Assembly (NCBI RefSeq): GCF_001673365.1
Contig: NZ_LZLS01000103.1
Location: 1 to 53,565 of the forward strand
DNA length: 53,565 bases
Direction: 5' to 3'
DNA from: Mycobacterium asiaticum
Lineage (GTDB): Bacteria > Actinomycetota > Actinomycetes > Mycobacteriales > Mycobacteriaceae
Shown: positions 19,101 through 30,906 of the stretch, in pieces
Position numbering within the stretch: the stretch's first letter is position 1
How the letters are laid out: the number at the start of each line of letters is the position of its first letter
Translations under genes and position numbers: made by a program
Notes under the pieces: model-generated
Told to the model about the DNA's origin: nothing
Databases searched by the model: none
What the model saw: the letters and a program-made list of their open reading frames with translations, nothing else

Positions 19101-22100
19101 GAAGCACGCGTCGAGCAGGGCCGGGTGCACGCCGTAGTTGGTCTGCTGGGTACGGATGACACTGGGCAGTGCGATTTCGGCCAAGACCGAGGTACCGGTT
19201 TCCTCGGCGGTGTGCGCAACCGACAGGCCGGTGAACGCAGGACCGTACTGAATACCGCACATGTCCAGTGCGTCGCGCAGGTCAGAGCCTTGCACGCGGC
19301 TCGGGTGCGCGGCTTGCAGGGACTCGATGTCCTGCGGGCCCGGGTGCGGCTCGTCGTCGGCGGCATGCAGCACCGCGGACGCGCGACGTGAAGAAACACC
19401 GTCCTCGATGGTCTCCACCACGAAGTTGAGTTCGTCGGGGACCTCAGCGGTCGCGGTCAGGGTGACTTTGGTTTCTTCGTCGAGCATCAACATCTGCTCG
19501 AAGCGGATGTCGCGTACCAGCGATCCATCACCGAAGGTGGTGCGGGCCGCCGCCAGCGCCATTTCGCAGTAAGCCGCGCCCGGCAGGGTGGCCGTGCCAT
19601 GCACCTGGTGGTCGCCCAGCCACGGCAGGGCGTCGGTGCCGATCTCGGCCTGCCAGACGTGGCGCTCGGGCTCCTCCGGCAGACGCACGTGCTGACCCAT
19701 CAACGGGTGCACCGCGACACTGGAACTCAGTGCCCGGGAGCTGTGCCCGTCGCGGCTCAGCATCAGCGTCCGGTGGGTCCACGCCGGCAGCGGAGCGTCG
19801 ATGAGGTGCCCGTGCGGGTACACGACGGAGAAATCGACGGTGGCGCCGGTGGTGAACAGGTCACCGACGAAGCCGCGCAACCCGAACGGAAGGGGCTGCT
19901 CGCGCCGCATGGAAGCCAGTGCTGCCGCCGTCATATCGAGGCTGCGGGCGGTCTGGTCGACGGCGTGGGTCAGCAGCGGGTGCGGCGACAGTTCGCCGAA
20001 CACGCGGAAGCCGTCCTCGAGCGCCGCCTGCACCGCCGCCGAGAACCGGACGGTGTGGCGCAGGTTGTCGACCCAGTAGTTGGCGTCGCAGTAGGGCTCT
20101 TCGCGCGGGTCGAACGAGGTTGCCGAGTAGTAAGGAATCCCGGGGCTTAACGGCTCGATGTCGGCCAGGACCTCGTACAGCTCATCCAGGATCGGGTCGA
20201 CCTGCGGGGAGTGCGACGCGACGTCGACGGCCACTTCGCGGGCCATGACGTCGCGGTCCTCCCAGGCGGCGACCATTTCCCGGACGCTGTCGGTCGCACC
20301 ACCGATCACGGTGGATTCCGGGGAGGCGACCACCGCGACCACCGCGTCGTTGATGCCGCGGGCCATCAGCTCCGAAAGCACTTGCTGCGCAGGCAATTCC
20401 ACTGATGCCATGGCGCCGGAACCGGCGATCTTGGTCATCAGCTTGGACCGGCGGCAGATTACGCGGGTGCCGTCTTCCAGCGACAGGGCGCCCGCGACGA
20501 CGGCCGCAGCGGACTCACCCATCGAGTGGCCGATGACTGCGGCAGGGTTGACGCCGTAGGACTTCATCGTCGCTGCCAGGGCGACCTGCATTGCGAAGAT
20601 CGTCGGCTGCACACGGTCGATGCCGGTGACCTTCTCGGGTGCGGTCATCGCTTCGGTCACCGAGTAGCCGGACTCAGCGGCGATCAATGGCTCGATTGTG
20701 GCGATAGTTGCTGCGAACACCGGTTCGTTGGCCAGCAGATCGGCGCCCATGGCCGCCCACTGCGACCCCTGCCCGGAGAACACCCAGACCGGACCGCGTT
20801 CCTCCTGGCCCACGACTTCTGGGTAGAGGGCTTCGCCGTCGGCTACCTGGCGCAACTCGGTCACCAACTCCGAGGTGGACTTCCCCAGCACTGTCGTGCG
20901 CACCGAGCGGTGCCCGCGCCGGCGGGCCAGGGTGTAAGCCAAGTCCTGTGCGGCGAACTCGGTCGCGTGCGACTCGATCCAGTCGGCCAGGCGGGTGGCC
21001 GTCTGCCGCAGGCCCTCTTCTGAGGAGGACGAGAGGGGGAGAAGAAGGGTGTCGTCGTTGGCCGGGGTGGTGACCACTCCGTTGGGGGACGTCGGCTGGG
21101 GAGCCTGTTCGACGATCGCGTGCACGTTGGTGCCGGAGATCCCCCACGCCGAAACGGCGGCCCGGCGCGGTCCGTCGCCGGGTAGCGGCCACTCCGTGTT
21201 CTCCACCGGCAAGAAGAGCCCGGTCTCGATCTGCGCCAAGTCTTTGGGCAGGGTCTCGAAGTGCAGGTTCTTCGGGACGACGCCGTGCTGGACGGCCAGC
21301 ACCGTCTTCATCAGGCCCAGCGCACCGGCGGCCGCCTGGGTGTGTCCGAAGTTGGTCTTCGAGGCGCCGATGGCGACTTTGTTGTCGATCGCGTAGACCT
21401 TCGACAGGCTGGTGTATTCGATCGGGTCGCCGACTGGGGTGCCGGTGCCGTGCGACTCGACCATGCCGATGGTGCTGGCGTCGACGCCGGCCGCCTCCAA
21501 GGTGGTGCGGTACAACGCGGCCTGCGCGTCGCCGGAGGGCATGGTGATGTTGGGGGTGCGGCCGTCCTGGTTGGCGGCGGTGCTGCGGATCACGGCCAGA
21601 ATGCGGTCACCGTCGCGCTGGGCATCTTCGAGGCGCTTGAGGAGCAGGACCACGCAACCCTCGCCGGAGACGAACCCGTCGGCCTTGGCGTCGAATGCGT
21701 GGCAGTGTCCGGTGGCCGACAACATGCCACCCGCTGAGGCCGAAGCCGACCTGCGCGGCTCGAGCATGACGTTGACGCCGCCGGCGAAGGTCAGGTCGCT
21801 CTCGCCGTCATTCAGACTGCGGCAGGCCTGGTGGATGACGAACAGGCCGGACGAGCAGGCGGTGTCGACCGTGGATGCAGGTCCTTCCAGGCCCAGCGCG
21901 TGTGAGATTCGGCCGGAGGCCATGCTGAAAATCGTGCCGGGGTTCCCGTACGGGCCGTCGAAGGCATCCGAGGCGATCTGCACGAATTGGTAGTCGCCGT
22001 AGTTCAGTCCGACGAAGACACCGGTCTGCTTGGCGATCGTGTCCTTGGTCAGGCCGGCGTGCTCCATGGCCTCCCAGGCGGTCTCCATCAGCAACCGCTG

Positions 22101-22385
22101 CTGCGGGTCCATCGAGGTGGCTTCTTTTTCGCTGATGCCGAAGAAGTGCGGGTCGAAGTCGCCGACGTCTTCCAGGAACGAGCCCCACTTGCAGACCGAT
22201 CGGCCAGGCACACCCGGCTCGGGGTCGTAGTAGTAGTCGGCATCCCAGCGGTCCGGCGGAATCTCGGTGACCAGGTCGTCGCCCCGCAGCAGCGCATCCC
22301 ACAGCAAGTCAGGAGAGTTGATGCCCCCCGGCATCCGGCATGCCATCCCTATGACAGCGACCGGAGTGACGCCCGTCCTACCCAC
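16110..22385 (-). CDS. pks5: Pks5-type multifunctional polyketide synthase, copy 2
   Basis: About 2091 residues in the order [30 protein letters not shown] and NFGHTQAA (the first His context is ESHG rather than EAHG). AT: GHSMGES, with VASH at the substrate-selecting position, which points to methylmalonyl-Co[13 protein letters not shown] and [63 protein letters not shown] with the Ser-Tyr-Asn set in [38 protein letters not shown]. There is no thioesterase, as in mycocerosic acid synthase and Pks5, which need a Pap acyltransferase for release. GTG 22385 was chosen because GAGGTGA sits five bases before it. It should make methyl-branched fatty acyl chains for LOS-type glycolipid. Confidence 0.93.
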   Translation of the reverse strand: MGRTGVTPVAVIGMACRMPGGINSPDLLWDALLRGDDLVTEIPPDRWDADYYYDPEPGVPGRSVCKWGSFLEDVGDFDPHFFGISEKEATSMDPQQRLLMETAWEAMEHAGLTKDTIAKQTGVFVGLNYGDYQFVQIASDAFDGPYGNPGTIFSMASGRISHALGLEGPASTVDTACSSGLFVIHQACRSLNDGESDLTFAGGVNVMLEPRRSASASAGGMLSATGHCHAFDAKADGFVSGEGCVVLLLKRLEDAQRDGDRILAVIRSTAANQDGRTPNITMPSGDAQAALYRTTLEAAGVDASTIGMVESHGTGTPVGDPIEYTSLSKVYAIDNKVAIGASKTNFGHTQAAAGALGLMKTVLAVQHGVVPKNLHFETLPKDLAQIETGLFLPVENTEWPLPGDGPRRAAVSAWGISGTNVHAIVEQAPQPTSPNGVVTTPANDDTLLLPLSSSSEEGLRQTATRLADWIESHATEFAAQDLAYTLARRRGHRSVRTTVLGKSTSELVTELRQVADGEALYPEVVGQEERGPVWVFSGQGSQWAAMGADLLANEPVFAATIATIEPLIAAESGYSVTEAMTAPEKVTGIDRVQPTIFAMQVALAATMKSYGVNPAAVIGHSMGESAAAVVAGALSLEDGTRVICRRSKLMTKIAGSGAMASVELPAQQVLSELMARGINDAVVAVVASPESTVIGGATDSVREMVAAWEDRDVMAREVAVDVASHSPQVDPILDELYEVLADIEPLSPGIPYYSATSFDPREEPYCDANYWVDNLRHTVRFSAAVQAALEDGFRVFGELSPHPLLTHAVDQTARSLDMTAAALASMRREQPLPFGLRGFVGDLFTTGATVDFSVVYPHGHLIDAPLPAWTHRTLMLSRDGHSSRALSSSVAVHPLMGQHVRLPEEPERHVWQAEIGTDALPWLGDHQVHGTATLPGAAYCEMALAAARTTFGDGSLVRDIRFEQMLMLDEETKVTLTATAEVPDELNFVVETIEDGVSSRRASAVLHAADDEPHPGPQDIESLQAAHPSRVQGSDLRDALDMCGIQYGPAFTGLSVAHTAEETGTSVLAEIALPSVIRTQQTNYGVHPALLDACFQSVAAHPSVAIASMGGLLLPLGVRELRVHGPVHTARYCHSRVTSATGGAVEADLDLLDKEGAVVLTVRGLQMGTGVSASGERARVLGERLLTVEWQQRQLPEVATTDPGSWLFISTAEAADLLATSLTDTMKLHDAESATLAWRTDGDNPVMAAKLRDQLERGGFNGVVILTAPSSGAPASESPRRGGDYVHHLVRIAAELAEVQGEAPRLYVVTRDAQQVLTDDVPNLEQGGLRGLLRVIGAEHPHLHTTHIDLDEQTDAEQVVRQLLLAGTEEDETAWRNDEWYTARLLPSPLRPEERLTTVAAHDSDGVRMQIRTPGDLQSMEFAAFDRVPPGPGQIEVAVTASSINFADVLNAFGRYQSLDGILPALGTDFAGVVSAVGPDVTSHQVGDHVGGMSPLGCWATFVTCDARLATKLPAGMTDAQAAAVTTAHATAWYGLNDLARIKAGDKVLIHSGTGGVGQAAIAIARAAGAEVFATAGSERRRQLLRDMGIEHVYDSRTIEFAEQIRRDTDGYGVDIVLNSVFGAAQLAGLKLLALGGRFVEIGKRDIYGDTKLGLFPFRRNLAFWGVDLGVMSVSHPQQVSEILSTVYQLTAEGKLPMPEATHYPLAEAATAIRVMSAAEHTGKLILDIPQVGRSSVILPPEQAPVFLPDASYIITGGLGGLGLFLAEKMAAAGAGRIVLSSRSQPTLKALETIELIRAIGSDVVVSCGDIAQIETAHQLVATATATGLPLRGVLHGAAVVEDAVLTNITDDLIDRDWAPKVYGAWNLHEACATAELDWFCSFSSAAALLGSPGQGAYAAANSWLDAFTNWRRAQGLPATAIAWGAWGEIGRGADFAEGSGAAIAPDEGAYAFETLLRHNRAYSGYTPLIGTPWIASFAARSKFLEMFKTAGDKRSGSSKLRAELSELPIEEWAGRLRRLLSEQIGLILRRNIDPDHPLSEYGLDSLGNLELRTHIEAQTGVRITSADITTVRGLADHLVDKMAPKEGASA

Positions 22386-23032
22386 TAACTTCACCTCTCT
22401 GCCTATCCACAAGTTCTTATCACCGCTGCACGCTTCTATCAGCGCTTCGAGAAATTTCGCGGGGCTGAAATCGGCGCTGCAACACTGCAGCGCCGTAACC
22501 AGCTACCCGTCGACCCCCGTACCGAAGCAGTCCTCGCGAACTTGGTGCGATCAAAGCGTAGCTGGTCTGCTGCTCACGCGTGGAAAAATCGTGCGAACGT
22601 ACAAAAATTTAACAACGAAACCCACGTGGACGCCCCGGGCCGCCTGCCGACCGGATTAGCTGTCCGGCGGGGACCCGGGAACTGCCTGGATTGCCCCTGA
22701 GTTCACCTGTCCCCATCACTCGCGTTGTGCGGCAGAGCAGTCCACGGTTCGCGGGCGCTGGCACGGTGGTGAGATCGGCGTATCCGGCCGGTGTCGCGGC
22801 GGTTGGCGCACGCAATCGAGCGAGGATAGACAACGGGCGATGTAACAAGGAACGCGGGAGACGCCAAGTTTGCTGGTGCCCCGACTAGCCGTGTGGTGTC
22901 ATCGTCGGGGACCGCCAAACACAGCCCAATCCAAGAGCAATAATTCGGCACCTAGTGGCTCATTTTAAGTGTTTTCGGAATCGCCCGTGCGAGAATGAGC
23001 AATTTTTGCCACGCGAATCTGACCGGCCAGAC
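22386..23032. other. Intergenic gap between the two pks-papA modules
   Basis: About 650 bases without a credible gene separate papA copy 1 from pks copy 2. This is much longer than the other gaps in the run (about 50-100 bases). The half nearest pks copy 2 has AT-rich patches and a perfect inverted repeat (22473-22494), so it probably carries a separate promoter and leader for the second module. The short open frames here have no ribosome site or recognisable product. Confidence 0.5.
22473..22494. repeat. Perfect 9-bp inverted repeat upstream of pks copy 2
   Basis: Arms GGCGCTGCA and TGCAGCGCC enclose a four-base loop (ACAC), 88 bases before the GTG start. In RNA this would form a stable hairpin in the leader; in DNA it could be an operator for a dimeric regulator. 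No T-run follows on either strand, so it is not a classical terminator. Confidence 0.5.
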
Positions 23033-24505
23033 TCAAGCCAGATACACATCTTCGCAGCTTGCGCTACCAGTCAATGGCGCTGCGACTTGTCGGTTGAGCT
23101 CGCGGCCCTCGGCCACCCGCAGATAGACCGACTTCATGGTGTGCAGGTATTGGGCAATGGACTCATACGCGACCGGATTGCTCGGGAAGGACGCGGTCAC
23201 CGTGGTCTCTTCGTGGAACTTGTTAACCCACATGCAGACCCTTGCGGCGATCCGGCCGTCACTGAAAGCCCTGGTATTCATCTGGCCGAGCTGCGTGGAA
23301 ATCACCGCAGACAGCGGCGGTACGCCGCCGTCCAGGAACGACAACATGGGAAAACCTCCCCGCGGAGGAGGCTTGCTGAGCCAGGGCGCCAGCTCCAGAA
23401 CCCGCTCGAACGGCACATTGGCCAGGTGGGTGCTGGCGTCAAAGGCGGATTGGGCGTCGCGGGCGGTCTCGCCGAAGGAAAGGCCGACCGGCACGACGAA
23501 CGGGGCGTGACCGATGAACCAACCGGTGGTCAGGAACTCCGTCGAGATGCTGCGGGTGCCGACGGGAGTCACGGCGTGGTAGGTCGTAGACCCGGTCAGT
23601 TCGTACTCGGTTTGGGCGGCGCAGGCGAACACGCCGCCGCTGAACCGGGCACCGGCCGCAGTGCACGCGGCTTCGAATCGAGCCGTTTGGTCTGCGTCCA
23701 TAAGCCGCATGGACAACAAGTCACCGTTGGTCAGCAACGAGGTGTCGCCGAGCGGCAGCGGAAACGACGGCAGCGATCCGCCATTGCTCTGGAAAAACTC
23801 GATCCACTGCCGTATTTCCGGCGATTGGAGCGTCAGGGACGAGGTGTATGCCCGCTCGCGCAGGCAGTAGTCGGCGTAGCTGCCGGCCGGGGGGAGCGCG
23901 ATGGGACCTTCGCCGTCCATCAGCGCGTTGTACATCGCCCGGATCTCCCAAAACACGCTGCCGATGAACATCGGGTCGACGTGCAGATGGTCGACGCTGA
24001 TGCAGACGGTGAAGTGGTCGTCGCGCTGGATGATCGCGAACCTGAAGCAGTCCCAGTCCAGCGGGCTGGGCGTTCCCAGCAGATACTCCTGCCACTGCGT
24101 GGGCGACATTTCACCCTGTTGAATTGCGACCAGTTCGATATCAGCCGGGTCGGCGATGGTGTGCCGGACTATTCGTTCAGCTGTTGGTCCGGCGAACTCG
24201 AACCAACTTCGATATGTGTCGTGCCGGCGCAGGTGCGCGTTGAATACGTAGGTCATCGCGCGGATGTCGCACTCGCCGGGGATATCGAAGGCGATGACCA
24301 GCAGCCGCGACATGTCCAGGCCGCGGCGGCGCTGTTCGTGGAAGGCGCGCAGATGACGAGACTGGATATAGCTCGGTGGGACAGCGCTCGTCGGTGCCTG
24401 CCGTGCCTTTTCGCGCGACGTGGTAGCGGCGCTCCAGAGCCAGGCCACCCCGGGAGCCGGGACCCAGTCGCTGACTGTCCCGAGCCCCAGATGGCCCATG
24501 ACCAC
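23033..24505 (-). CDS. Polyketide-associated acyltransferase PapA, copy 1 (PapA3/PapA4 type)
   Basis: About 490 residues with the family marks: HLHVD (HxxxD) in SVDHLHVDPMFIG, an N-terminal LDMSRLLVIAFDIPGECDIRAMTYVFNAHLRRHDTYRSWFEF, and VPFERVLELAPWLSKP near residue 375. An AGGAG lies eight bases before GTG 24505; TTG 24508 and ATG 24499 are alternatives. It follows pks copy 1 by 66 bases and is presumably co-transcribed with it. In this position, between two pks5 genes in direct orientation, it matches the pap gene reported between the twin pks5 genes of smooth tubercle bacilli. Its likely function is acylation of trehalose or an acylated trehalose with a Pks5 product. Confidence 0.9.
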   Translation of the reverse strand: MVMGHLGLGTVSDWVPAPGVAWLWSAATTSREKARQAPTSAVPPSYIQSRHLRAFHEQRRRGLDMSRLLVIAFDIPGECDIRAMTYVFNAHLRRHDTYRSWFEFAGPTAERIVRHTIADPADIELVAIQQGEMSPTQWQEYLLGTPSPLDWDCFRFAIIQRDDHFTVCISVDHLHVDPMFIGSVFWEIRAMYNALMDGEGPIALPPAGSYADYCLRERAYTSSLTLQSPEIRQWIEFFQSNGGSLPSFPLPLGDTSLLTNGDLLSMRLMDADQTARFEAACTAAGARFSGGVFACAAQTEYELTGSTTYHAVTPVGTRSISTEFLTTGWFIGHAPFVVPVGLSFGETARDAQSAFDASTHLANVPFERVLELAPWLSKPPPRGGFPMLSFLDGGVPPLSAVISTQLGQMNTRAFSDGRIAARVCMWVNKFHEETTVTASFPSNPVAYESIAQYLHTMKSVYLRVAEGRELNRQVAAPLTGSASCEDVYLA

Positions 24506-24571
24506 CAAATCCGCTCCTAACGGCCAGCTGAAATGCGCAAAGCTAGGGTATTTCGTGTCGGTGGCGAACCC

Positions 24572-27500
24572 TCACATTGACACCGGAGCGTCGTGTGCGA
24601 GAGCGAGATTCTTGCGGAGTCGGTCGGCCAGGTCGCGCACTGTGGTGATATCGGTGGAGCTGAACCGAATTCCGGTCTCGGTCTCAATTCGGGTGCGTAA
24701 CTCTAGATTTCCCAGCGAATCCAGGCCGTACTCCGACAATGGTCGATCCGGATCGACGCTGCGCCGCAGGATCAGGCCGACCTGCTCGGAGACCAATCGT
24801 CGTAGCTGGCTGGGCCATTCGTCGTCGGGAAGTTCCAGCAGTCGGGCACGGAGCCTATCGCCGTCGTGGCGCCGCCGCCCGTCGGCCGCGGCGGTGGCGA
24901 ACATTTCGGCGAACTTGCCGCGTTGGGACAGTGCGGTGAGCCACGGTGACCTCGTCGTCGGCGTGTAGCCGGCGTAGCACCGGGTGTGACGCAGCAGGGA
25001 TTCGAATGCGTAAGCCCCTTCATCGGGCGTGATCATCGCGGTGTCGCCGGCGTTGGCCAGGTTTGCGCCGCGGCCGATTTCGGCCCAGGCGCCCCAGGCG
25101 ATAGCGATCGCGGGTCGGCCTTGTGCGCGAAGCCAGTGGGTGAAGCCGTCCAGCCAACTGTTCGCAGCGGCGTACGCGCCCTGCCCCGGCGAGCCCAACA
25201 GGGCGGCCGCAGAAGAAAACGAACAGAACCAATCCAGCGGCGCCGTTGCGGTGGCCTGATGAAGATTCCACGCGCCGTACACCTTTGGCGCCCAGTCCCG
25301 TTCCAATAACTCGTCGGTGATATTGGTCAGTGTCGCATCCTCGACGACCGCGGCCGCGTGCAGCACGCCGCGTAGCGGAAGCCCGGTGGCACTGGCAGTG
25401 GCGACAAGCCGTTGGGCAGTGCCCGGCGCCGCGATGTCGCCACATTCCACCACTACGTCGGCGCCGGTTGCACGGACGAGTTCGATTGTCTCCAAGGCTT
25501 TTCGGCTCGGCGACGAGCGGGAGTTCAGCACGATCCGGCCGGCACCGGCGGCGGCCATCTGTTCGGCGAGGAATAGTCCGAGACCGCCGAGTCCGCCGGT
25601 GATGAGATAGGAACCGTCGGGGCGGAAGACCTGAAGCTGCTCGGGCGGTACCACCACGGTGCCGGTCGCCGCACGAGGTAGTTCCAGGATGAGCTTTCCG
25701 GTGTGTTCGGCAGCACTCATTGTCCGAATAGCGTTGGCCGCCTGCGCAATTGGGTAGTGCCTTCGTTCTGGCTTGGGTAGCGTCCCGTCGGCGGCCAGGC
25801 GGTACACCTCGGCCAGTATCGTCTGCACTCGCCGTGGCTGGGTTGCCGCCATCAACGCCAGGTCGACGGCGTGCAGCGAGAGGTTGCGACGGAACGCGAA
25901 CAGGCCCAACCTGGTATCGCCGTAAATATCGCGCTTGCCGATTTCGACGAATCGACCGCCAAACGCCAACAGGTCGATCCCGGCACGCTGCGCTGCTCCG
26001 GTGAGCGAATTGAGCACGATGTCAACGCCGTAGCCGTCGGTGTCGCGGCGGATCTGTTCGGCGAACTCGGTGCTGCGCGAGTCGTAGACATGCTCGATCC
26101 CCATGCCGCGCAGCAATTCTCGGCGTTGCGGACTGCCGGCCGTGGCGAAGATCTCGGCACCGAAGGCGCGGGCAATCGCGATCGCCGCCTGGCCGACCCC
26201 ACCGGTGGCGGAGTGGATGAGCACCTTGTCGCCCGCCTCGATCCGGGCCAGCTGGTTGAGGCCATACCAGGCGGTGGCCGACGCGGTGGTGACGGCTGCG
26301 GCGTCGCCGTCACTCAGGTCCGTCGGAAGCGTGGTTGCCAACGCGGCATCACAAGTGACGAATGTGGACCAACAGCCGTTCGGCGAAATGCCGCCGACCC
26401 GGTCGCCGATCTCGCGCTCGGTGACGTCGGGCCCGATCGCGGTGACCACCCCGGCGAAATCCAGGCCGAGTTGTGGCTGCCGGCCGTCGAACGAGGGATA
26501 ACGGCCGAAGGCGGCCAGCACGTCGGCGAAGTTGAGGCTGGATGCATGGACCGCGACTTCGATCTGCCCGGGCCCGGGAGGGTTGCGGCTGGCTTTGACG
26601 CACTCGATTGTCTGCAGGTCACCGGGGGTGCGGATGCGCAGCCGCAGGCCGCCCTCGCGATGGTCGAACGGCGTGCTTACCCGCTCGTCGGGGCGAAGCG
26701 GGGCCGGGCACAGGCGCGCAGTCCACCATTGGCCGTTGCGCCACGCCGTCTCGTCTTCGGTCGATCCGGTCAGCAGTTGGCGTGCGATTTTGGCCGGTTC
26801 GGTCCGCTCGTCGACGTCGATGTGAGTGGTGCGCAGGTATGGGTGCTCGGCGCCGACCACCCGCAACAGGCCGCGCACACCGACATGTGCGAGGTTGACC
26901 TGATCCCCGGCGAGCACGGCCTGGGCGTTTCGGGTCAGCACGTAGAGTCTGGGCGCTGCGTCACGCACCTCGGGCAATTCCCTGGCGATGTGCACCAGGT
27001 CGCGCACGTAGCCACTGCATTTTGGGTCTGGGTCGGCGGCTCCGGGGACTACGACGACACGGTTGAACCCGTTGGTCGCGAGCATGGCGCGCAGCTTCGC
27101 GTGCTCGTCCGGCCAGCGCAGGCGGGAGCAGTCCGCACCGCTGGACAGCAACGCCTCAGTCAGCGCGGTTGCCAGCGGATCTGGGTCGGAAGTTGTTATT
27201 AGCAAGCACTTTTCGGATATGTCGGCCGGTTCGGGCGGGTCGCCGCGGTGCCATTCGATGGTCAGCAGCCGCTCAGCGAGCAATCGGCTGCGGTCGGTTT
27301 CTTCGGAGAACCCGGTGCCCATGACCAGGCCGCGGACCGTCACCAGCACGGTGCCGCTTTCGTCCATGACGTCGATGTCGGCTTCGACATCGGTACCGCA
27401 GGCCGTCACCGTGGTGTAGCAGTAGTGGGTGGTACCCGGGGTGCACCGGGCAAAAGCACGCAACTGGCGCACACTCAGCGGCAACAGCAGGCCACGCCCG

Positions 27501-30500
27501 TTACCCACCGCGTCCACCGCCGGGTGGGCGGACACCGACTGAAAGCAGGCGTCTAGCAACGCGGGATGGATCCCATAACCCACCCGCTGCGAGCGGACAG
27601 TGCGGGGCAGGACGATCTCGGCAAGCACGGTGCTGATTGCACCCTCGGCAACGCGCGCGTTGGCCAGGCCGGTGAACGCTGGCCCGAACTGGATGCCGCG
27701 GTCAGCGAACCACCCCCGCAGTCGGGCGCCGTCGATGCGGCGAGGATGCGCGGCCAAGAGCGCCTCGATGTCATGGGTCGGCGGCTTCTGCTCGTCACTT
27801 GAATGCAGGACGGCCACAGCATGCCGCACCTTGTGGCCGCCGGATTGGGTTTCCACCACGAATTCGGTCTCGTTGGACGATCGCACGGTGGCGACGGCTC
27901 CGAGCGGCGTTTCGTGGTCGAGCAGCAGCATCTCCTCGAAGCGGATGTCGCGAACCTGAGCCCCCGCACCCAGCACAGCCTCGGCCGCGGCCAGCGCCAT
28001 CTCGCAATAGGCGGCGCCGGGCAACGCGGCGACGTTGTTGATCCGGTGATCGGCAAGCCATGGCAGCGTGGCGGTGCCGACATCGCCCCGCCAGACGTGC
28101 CGCGGCGGTTCCTCCATGAGCTCTATGTGCACACCCAGGAGATGATGTGTTGCAACCAGATTGGCTGCAGCGGCGGCCGGTTGCCGGACGAGCAACAGCG
28201 GCCGGTTGGTCCACACGGGGAGCGGAGCGTCCACCAGGCGGCCGTCCGGCCAGATCGTGGCTAAATCCGTTGCGGCGCCGGCACTGTGCAGGTCGGCCAG
28301 CAACTCGCGCAAACCATGCCGGGCGTCCTGGCCGCGTCGCATCGCCGCGATCGCGGCCACCGGCATGTCCAGGCTGCCGGCGGTCTGCTCGATGGCCCGG
28401 GTCAGCAGCGGGTGCGGTGACAACTCGCAGAACACCCGGTGACCGTCCTCGAGCGCGGCCTTGACCGCCGCGGAGAACCGCACGGCGTGGCGCAGGTTGT
28501 CCACCCAATAACGGTTGTCGCACAACGCTTTTTCGCGGGGGTCGAACAGCGTCGCGGAATAGTAGGAGAGCAGGGCGCGGCGCGGTGTGAGGTCGGCCAG
28601 CACCTCAAACAGTTCGTCCAGGATCGGATTGACCTGCGGGGTGTGCGACGCCACGTCGACGGCGACTTCGCGGGCCAGCACGTCGCGCTCCTCCCACGCC
28701 GCAACGAGCTGACGCACCACGTCGCTGGTGCCGCCGATCACGGTGGATTGGGGCGAGGCGATAACGGCGATCACGACGTCCTTGACGCCGCGCCGCGAAA
28801 GTTCTTCTCGCACTTGCTGAGCGGGCAACTCCACCGCCGCCATCGCGCCGGCACCCGCGAGGCGCGCGCACAGGCGCGAGCGTCGGCAGATCACCCGCAC
28901 GCCTTCTTGCAGCGACAGCGCACCGGCGACGACGGCGGCCGACACCTCGCCAAGGGAATGCCCGATCACCGCCGCCGGCCGGACGCCACGTGCGCTCAGC
29001 GCGGCGGCCAGTGCGACCTGCATCGTGAACAGCGTCGGTTGCACCCGGTCGATTCCGGTTACCGTCTCCGGCGCGGTCATAGCTTCGGTTACCGAGAACC
29101 CGGCTTCGGCTGCGATCAGCGGTTCGGCGGCGGCCACCAACCCCGCGAACGCCGGCTCGCAGGCCAACAGTTTGGCGCCCATGCCCGCCCACTGCGAGCC
29201 CTGTCCGGAGAACACCCATACCGGCCCGCGGTCGTCGAGGCCGACCGCGCTCTGTAATGGGTGATCGCCGTCGGCGAATTCGTAAAGGGCCTGCACCAAT
29301 TCGGTGTTGTTGTCGGCGATCACGACCGTACGCACTGGCCGGTGGGCGCGTCGACACCCCAGCGTGTACGCCAAATCCGTAAGCGGTGGCCGGGTTTCGT
29401 CCACCCAGTCCGCCAACCGACGCGCCGACTGCCTTAATGCGGCTGCCGAAGTGGCCGACAGCGCGAACATCAGCGGATCGGTTGTGGTTGCGATCGCGGC
29501 CGGCGTCGGCGGCGCCTGTTCGAGGATGGCGTGTGCATTGGTTCCCGACATGCCGTAGGACGACACCGCCGCCCGTCGCGGGGTGTCCCGTGCCGGCCAC
29601 GGCGTAAGCCGTTGCGGGACAAAGAGTCCGGTGTCGACGGCGGCGAGCTCATCGGGCAGTCGGGTGAAGTGGGCCATCGGCGGCACCACCCCGTGCTGCA
29701 GCGACAGAATCGCCTTGACGATGCCGACCGCCCCGGCGGCCGCCTCGGTATGGCCGAGATTGCTCTTCGCCGACGCGAGCGCGCAGGCATTTCCGTTGGC
29801 ACCGTAAACCCTTGCCAAACTGCCGAATTCGATGGGATCACCGATTGGGGTCCCGGTGCCGTGCGCCTCGATCATGCCCACGGAGTCCGGCCCTACGCCG
29901 GCTGCGGTCAGCGCTGCGTGGTAGGCGAGTACCTGCGCGTCCAGCGAGGGTGCCGTGATGGTGTCGGTGCGGCCGTCCTGATTGGTTGCGGTGCCGCGCA
30001 GCACGGCCAGGATGCGGTCGCCGTCCCGCACCGCCTCGGGCAGGCGTTTCAACAGCAGGACCGCGCAAGCTTCGGAGCGGACGAACCCGTCGGCGTCGGC
30101 GTCAAAGGAGCGGCACCGCCCGGTAGGCGACAACATGCCCTGCCCGGAGGCGGACGCGAACAGCTGCGGTTCCAGCATCACCATGCACCCGCCGGCCAGC
30201 GCCAATTCGCTTTCCTGCTCGTGCAGGCTGCGGCACGCCATGTGCACGGCCACCAGGCTCGACGAGCACGCGGTGTCTACCGTGATCGATGGCCCGCGCA
30301 GCCCAAGCGCATATGACACCCGTCCCGAAGCCATGCTCAATGCGGTGCCGGTGAACCCGTAGGCGTCGCCCAGCGCGCCGGCAGCGTCGGTGACGTGGGT
30401 GTAGTCGTCATGACACATGCCGACGAAAACGCCTGTCAGCGAGTCCGCGAGCGACTTGGGCGCCAGGCCGGCGTGCTCCACCGCCTCCCACGCGGTCTGC

Positions 30501-30808
30501 ATGAGGAGGCGGTGCTGCGGATCGATCGCAATTGCCTCGCGCTCGCTGATCCCGAAAAACTCTAAGTCAAATCCGGCGACATCGGTGAGAAAACCGCCCC
30601 AGCGCGACACCGACCGGCCGGGCATACCCGGTTCGGGGTCGTAGTAGTCGTCGGCATCCCAACGATCGGCCGGCACCTCGGTAACCAGGTCGTCGCCGCG
30701 CAGCAGCGCTTTCCAGAATTCGTCCGGAGAGTCGATGCCGCCCGGGAGGCGGCATGCCATGCCGATGACAGCCACCGCGGTGACCTGTCGCTGATCCACA
30801 TCGGTCAT
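24572..30808 (-). CDS. pks5: Pks5-type multifunctional polyketide synthase, copy 1
   Basis: 2078 residues, [28 protein letters not shown] (Cys about 181), [10 protein letters not shown] and [26 protein letters not shown], with VASH suggesting methylmalonyl-Co[13 protein letters not shown] and [63 protein letters not shown] and [41 protein letters not shown]. No thioesterase. It is colinear with copy 2 throughout but clearly diverged, so the duplication is old or has been relaxed. It is the first gene of the minus-strand run and diverges from the monooxygenase gene across 98 bases. The two copies may make chains of different length or branching, or act in sequence; the sequence does not decide. 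Confidence 0.93.
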   Translation of the reverse strand: MTDVDQRQVTAVAVIGMACRLPGGIDSPDEFWKALLRGDDLVTEVPADRWDADDYYDPEPGMPGRSVSRWGGFLTDVAGFDLEFFGISEREAIAIDPQHRLLMQTAWEAVEHAGLAPKSLADSLTGVFVGMCHDDYTHVTDAAGALGDAYGFTGTALSMASGRVSYALGLRGPSITVDTACSSSLVAVHMACRSLHEQESELALAGGCMVMLEPQLFASASGQGMLSPTGRCRSFDADADGFVRSEACAVLLLKRLPEAVRDGDRILAVLRGTATNQDGRTDTITAPSLDAQVLAYHAALTAAGVGPDSVGMIEAHGTGTPIGDPIEFGSLARVYGANGNACALASAKSNLGHTEAAAGAVGIVKAILSLQHGVVPPMAHFTRLPDELAAVDTGLFVPQRLTPWPARDTPRRAAVSSYGMSGTNAHAILEQAPPTPAAIATTTDPLMFALSATSAAALRQSARRLADWVDETRPPLTDLAYTLGCRRAHRPVRTVVIADNNTELVQALYEFADGDHPLQSAVGLDDRGPVWVFSGQGSQWAGMGAKLLACEPAFAGLVAAAEPLIAAEAGFSVTEAMTAPETVTGIDRVQPTLFTMQVALAAALSARGVRPAAVIGHSLGEVSAAVVAGALSLQEGVRVICRRSRLCARLAGAGAMAAVELPAQQVREELSRRGVKDVVIAVIASPQSTVIGGTSDVVRQLVAAWEERDVLAREVAVDVASHTPQVNPILDELFEVLADLTPRRALLSYYSATLFDPREKALCDNRYWVDNLRHAVRFSAAVKAALEDGHRVFCELSPHPLLTRAIEQTAGSLDMPVAAIAAMRRGQDARHGLRELLADLHSAGAATDLATIWPDGRLVDAPLPVWTNRPLLLVRQPAAAAANLVATHHLLGVHIELMEEPPRHVWRGDVGTATLPWLADHRINNVAALPGAAYCEMALAAAEAVLGAGAQVRDIRFEEMLLLDHETPLGAVATVRSSNETEFVVETQSGGHKVRHAVAVLHSSDEQKPPTHDIEALLAAHPRRIDGARLRGWFADRGIQFGPAFTGLANARVAEGAISTVLAEIVLPRTVRSQRVGYGIHPALLDACFQSVSAHPAVDAVGNGRGLLLPLSVRQLRAFARCTPGTTHYCYTTVTACGTDVEADIDVMDESGTVLVTVRGLVMGTGFSEETDRSRLLAERLLTIEWHRGDPPEPADISEKCLLITTSDPDPLATALTEALLSSGADCSRLRWPDEHAKLRAMLATNGFNRVVVVPGAADPDPKCSGYVRDLVHIARELPEVRDAAPRLYVLTRNAQAVLAGDQVNLAHVGVRGLLRVVGAEHPYLRTTHIDVDERTEPAKIARQLLTGSTEDETAWRNGQWWTARLCPAPLRPDERVSTPFDHREGGLRLRIRTPGDLQTIECVKASRNPPGPGQIEVAVHASSLNFADVLAAFGRYPSFDGRQPQLGLDFAGVVTAIGPDVTEREIGDRVGGISPNGCWSTFVTCDAALATTLPTDLSDGDAAAVTTASATAWYGLNQLARIEAGDKVLIHSATGGVGQAAIAIARAFGAEIFATAGSPQRRELLRGMGIEHVYDSRSTEFAEQIRRDTDGYGVDIVLNSLTGAAQRAGIDLLAFGGRFVEIGKRDIYGDTRLGLFAFRRNLSLHAVDLALMAATQPRRVQTILAEVYRLAADGTLPKPERRHYPIAQAANAIRTMSAAEHTGKLILELPRAATGTVVVPPEQLQVFRPDGSYLITGGLGGLGLFLAEQMAAAGAGRIVLNSRSSPSRKALETIELVRATGADVVVECGDIAAPGTAQRLVATASATGLPLRGVLHAAAVVEDATLTNITDELLERDWAPKVYGAWNLHQATATAPLDWFCSFSSAAALLGSPGQGAYAAANSWLDGFTHWLRAQGRPAIAIAWGAWAEIGRGANLANAGDTAMITPDEGAYAFESLLRHTRCYAGYTPTTRSPWLTALSQRGKFAEMFATAAADGRRRHDGDRLRARLLELPDDEWPSQLRRLVSEQVGLILRRSVDPDRPLSEYGLDSLGNLELRTRIETETGIRFSSTDITTVRDLADRLRKNLALAHDAPVSM

Positions 30809-30906
30809 CTTCCCTGCTCAGCCACCATCGACCGGGGACCAACGCGCCGACATTTCCGTTCCGACCGGCGACCTTGCGTCGCGCATCGGGGCGTAGCGTC
30901 GGCGGC
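30809..30906. promoter_or_regulatory. Divergent promoter region between pks copy 1 and monooxygenase
   Basis: Only 98 bases separate the two divergent starts, so promoters for the long pks-papA run and for the monooxygenase gene must lie here or inside the opposite gene. I cannot mark a confident -10/-35 on either strand. Confidence 0.4.

Noticed and set aside
16095..19391. Long plus-strand open frames opposite pks copy 2.
   Set aside because: Arg/Gln/Gly-rich shadows of the pks coding strand, without recognisable domains.
16110..30808. Thioesterase or second ACP at the end of either pks gene.
   Set aside because: Both proteins end shortly after a single ACP ([13 protein letters not shown]); release is expected through PapA.
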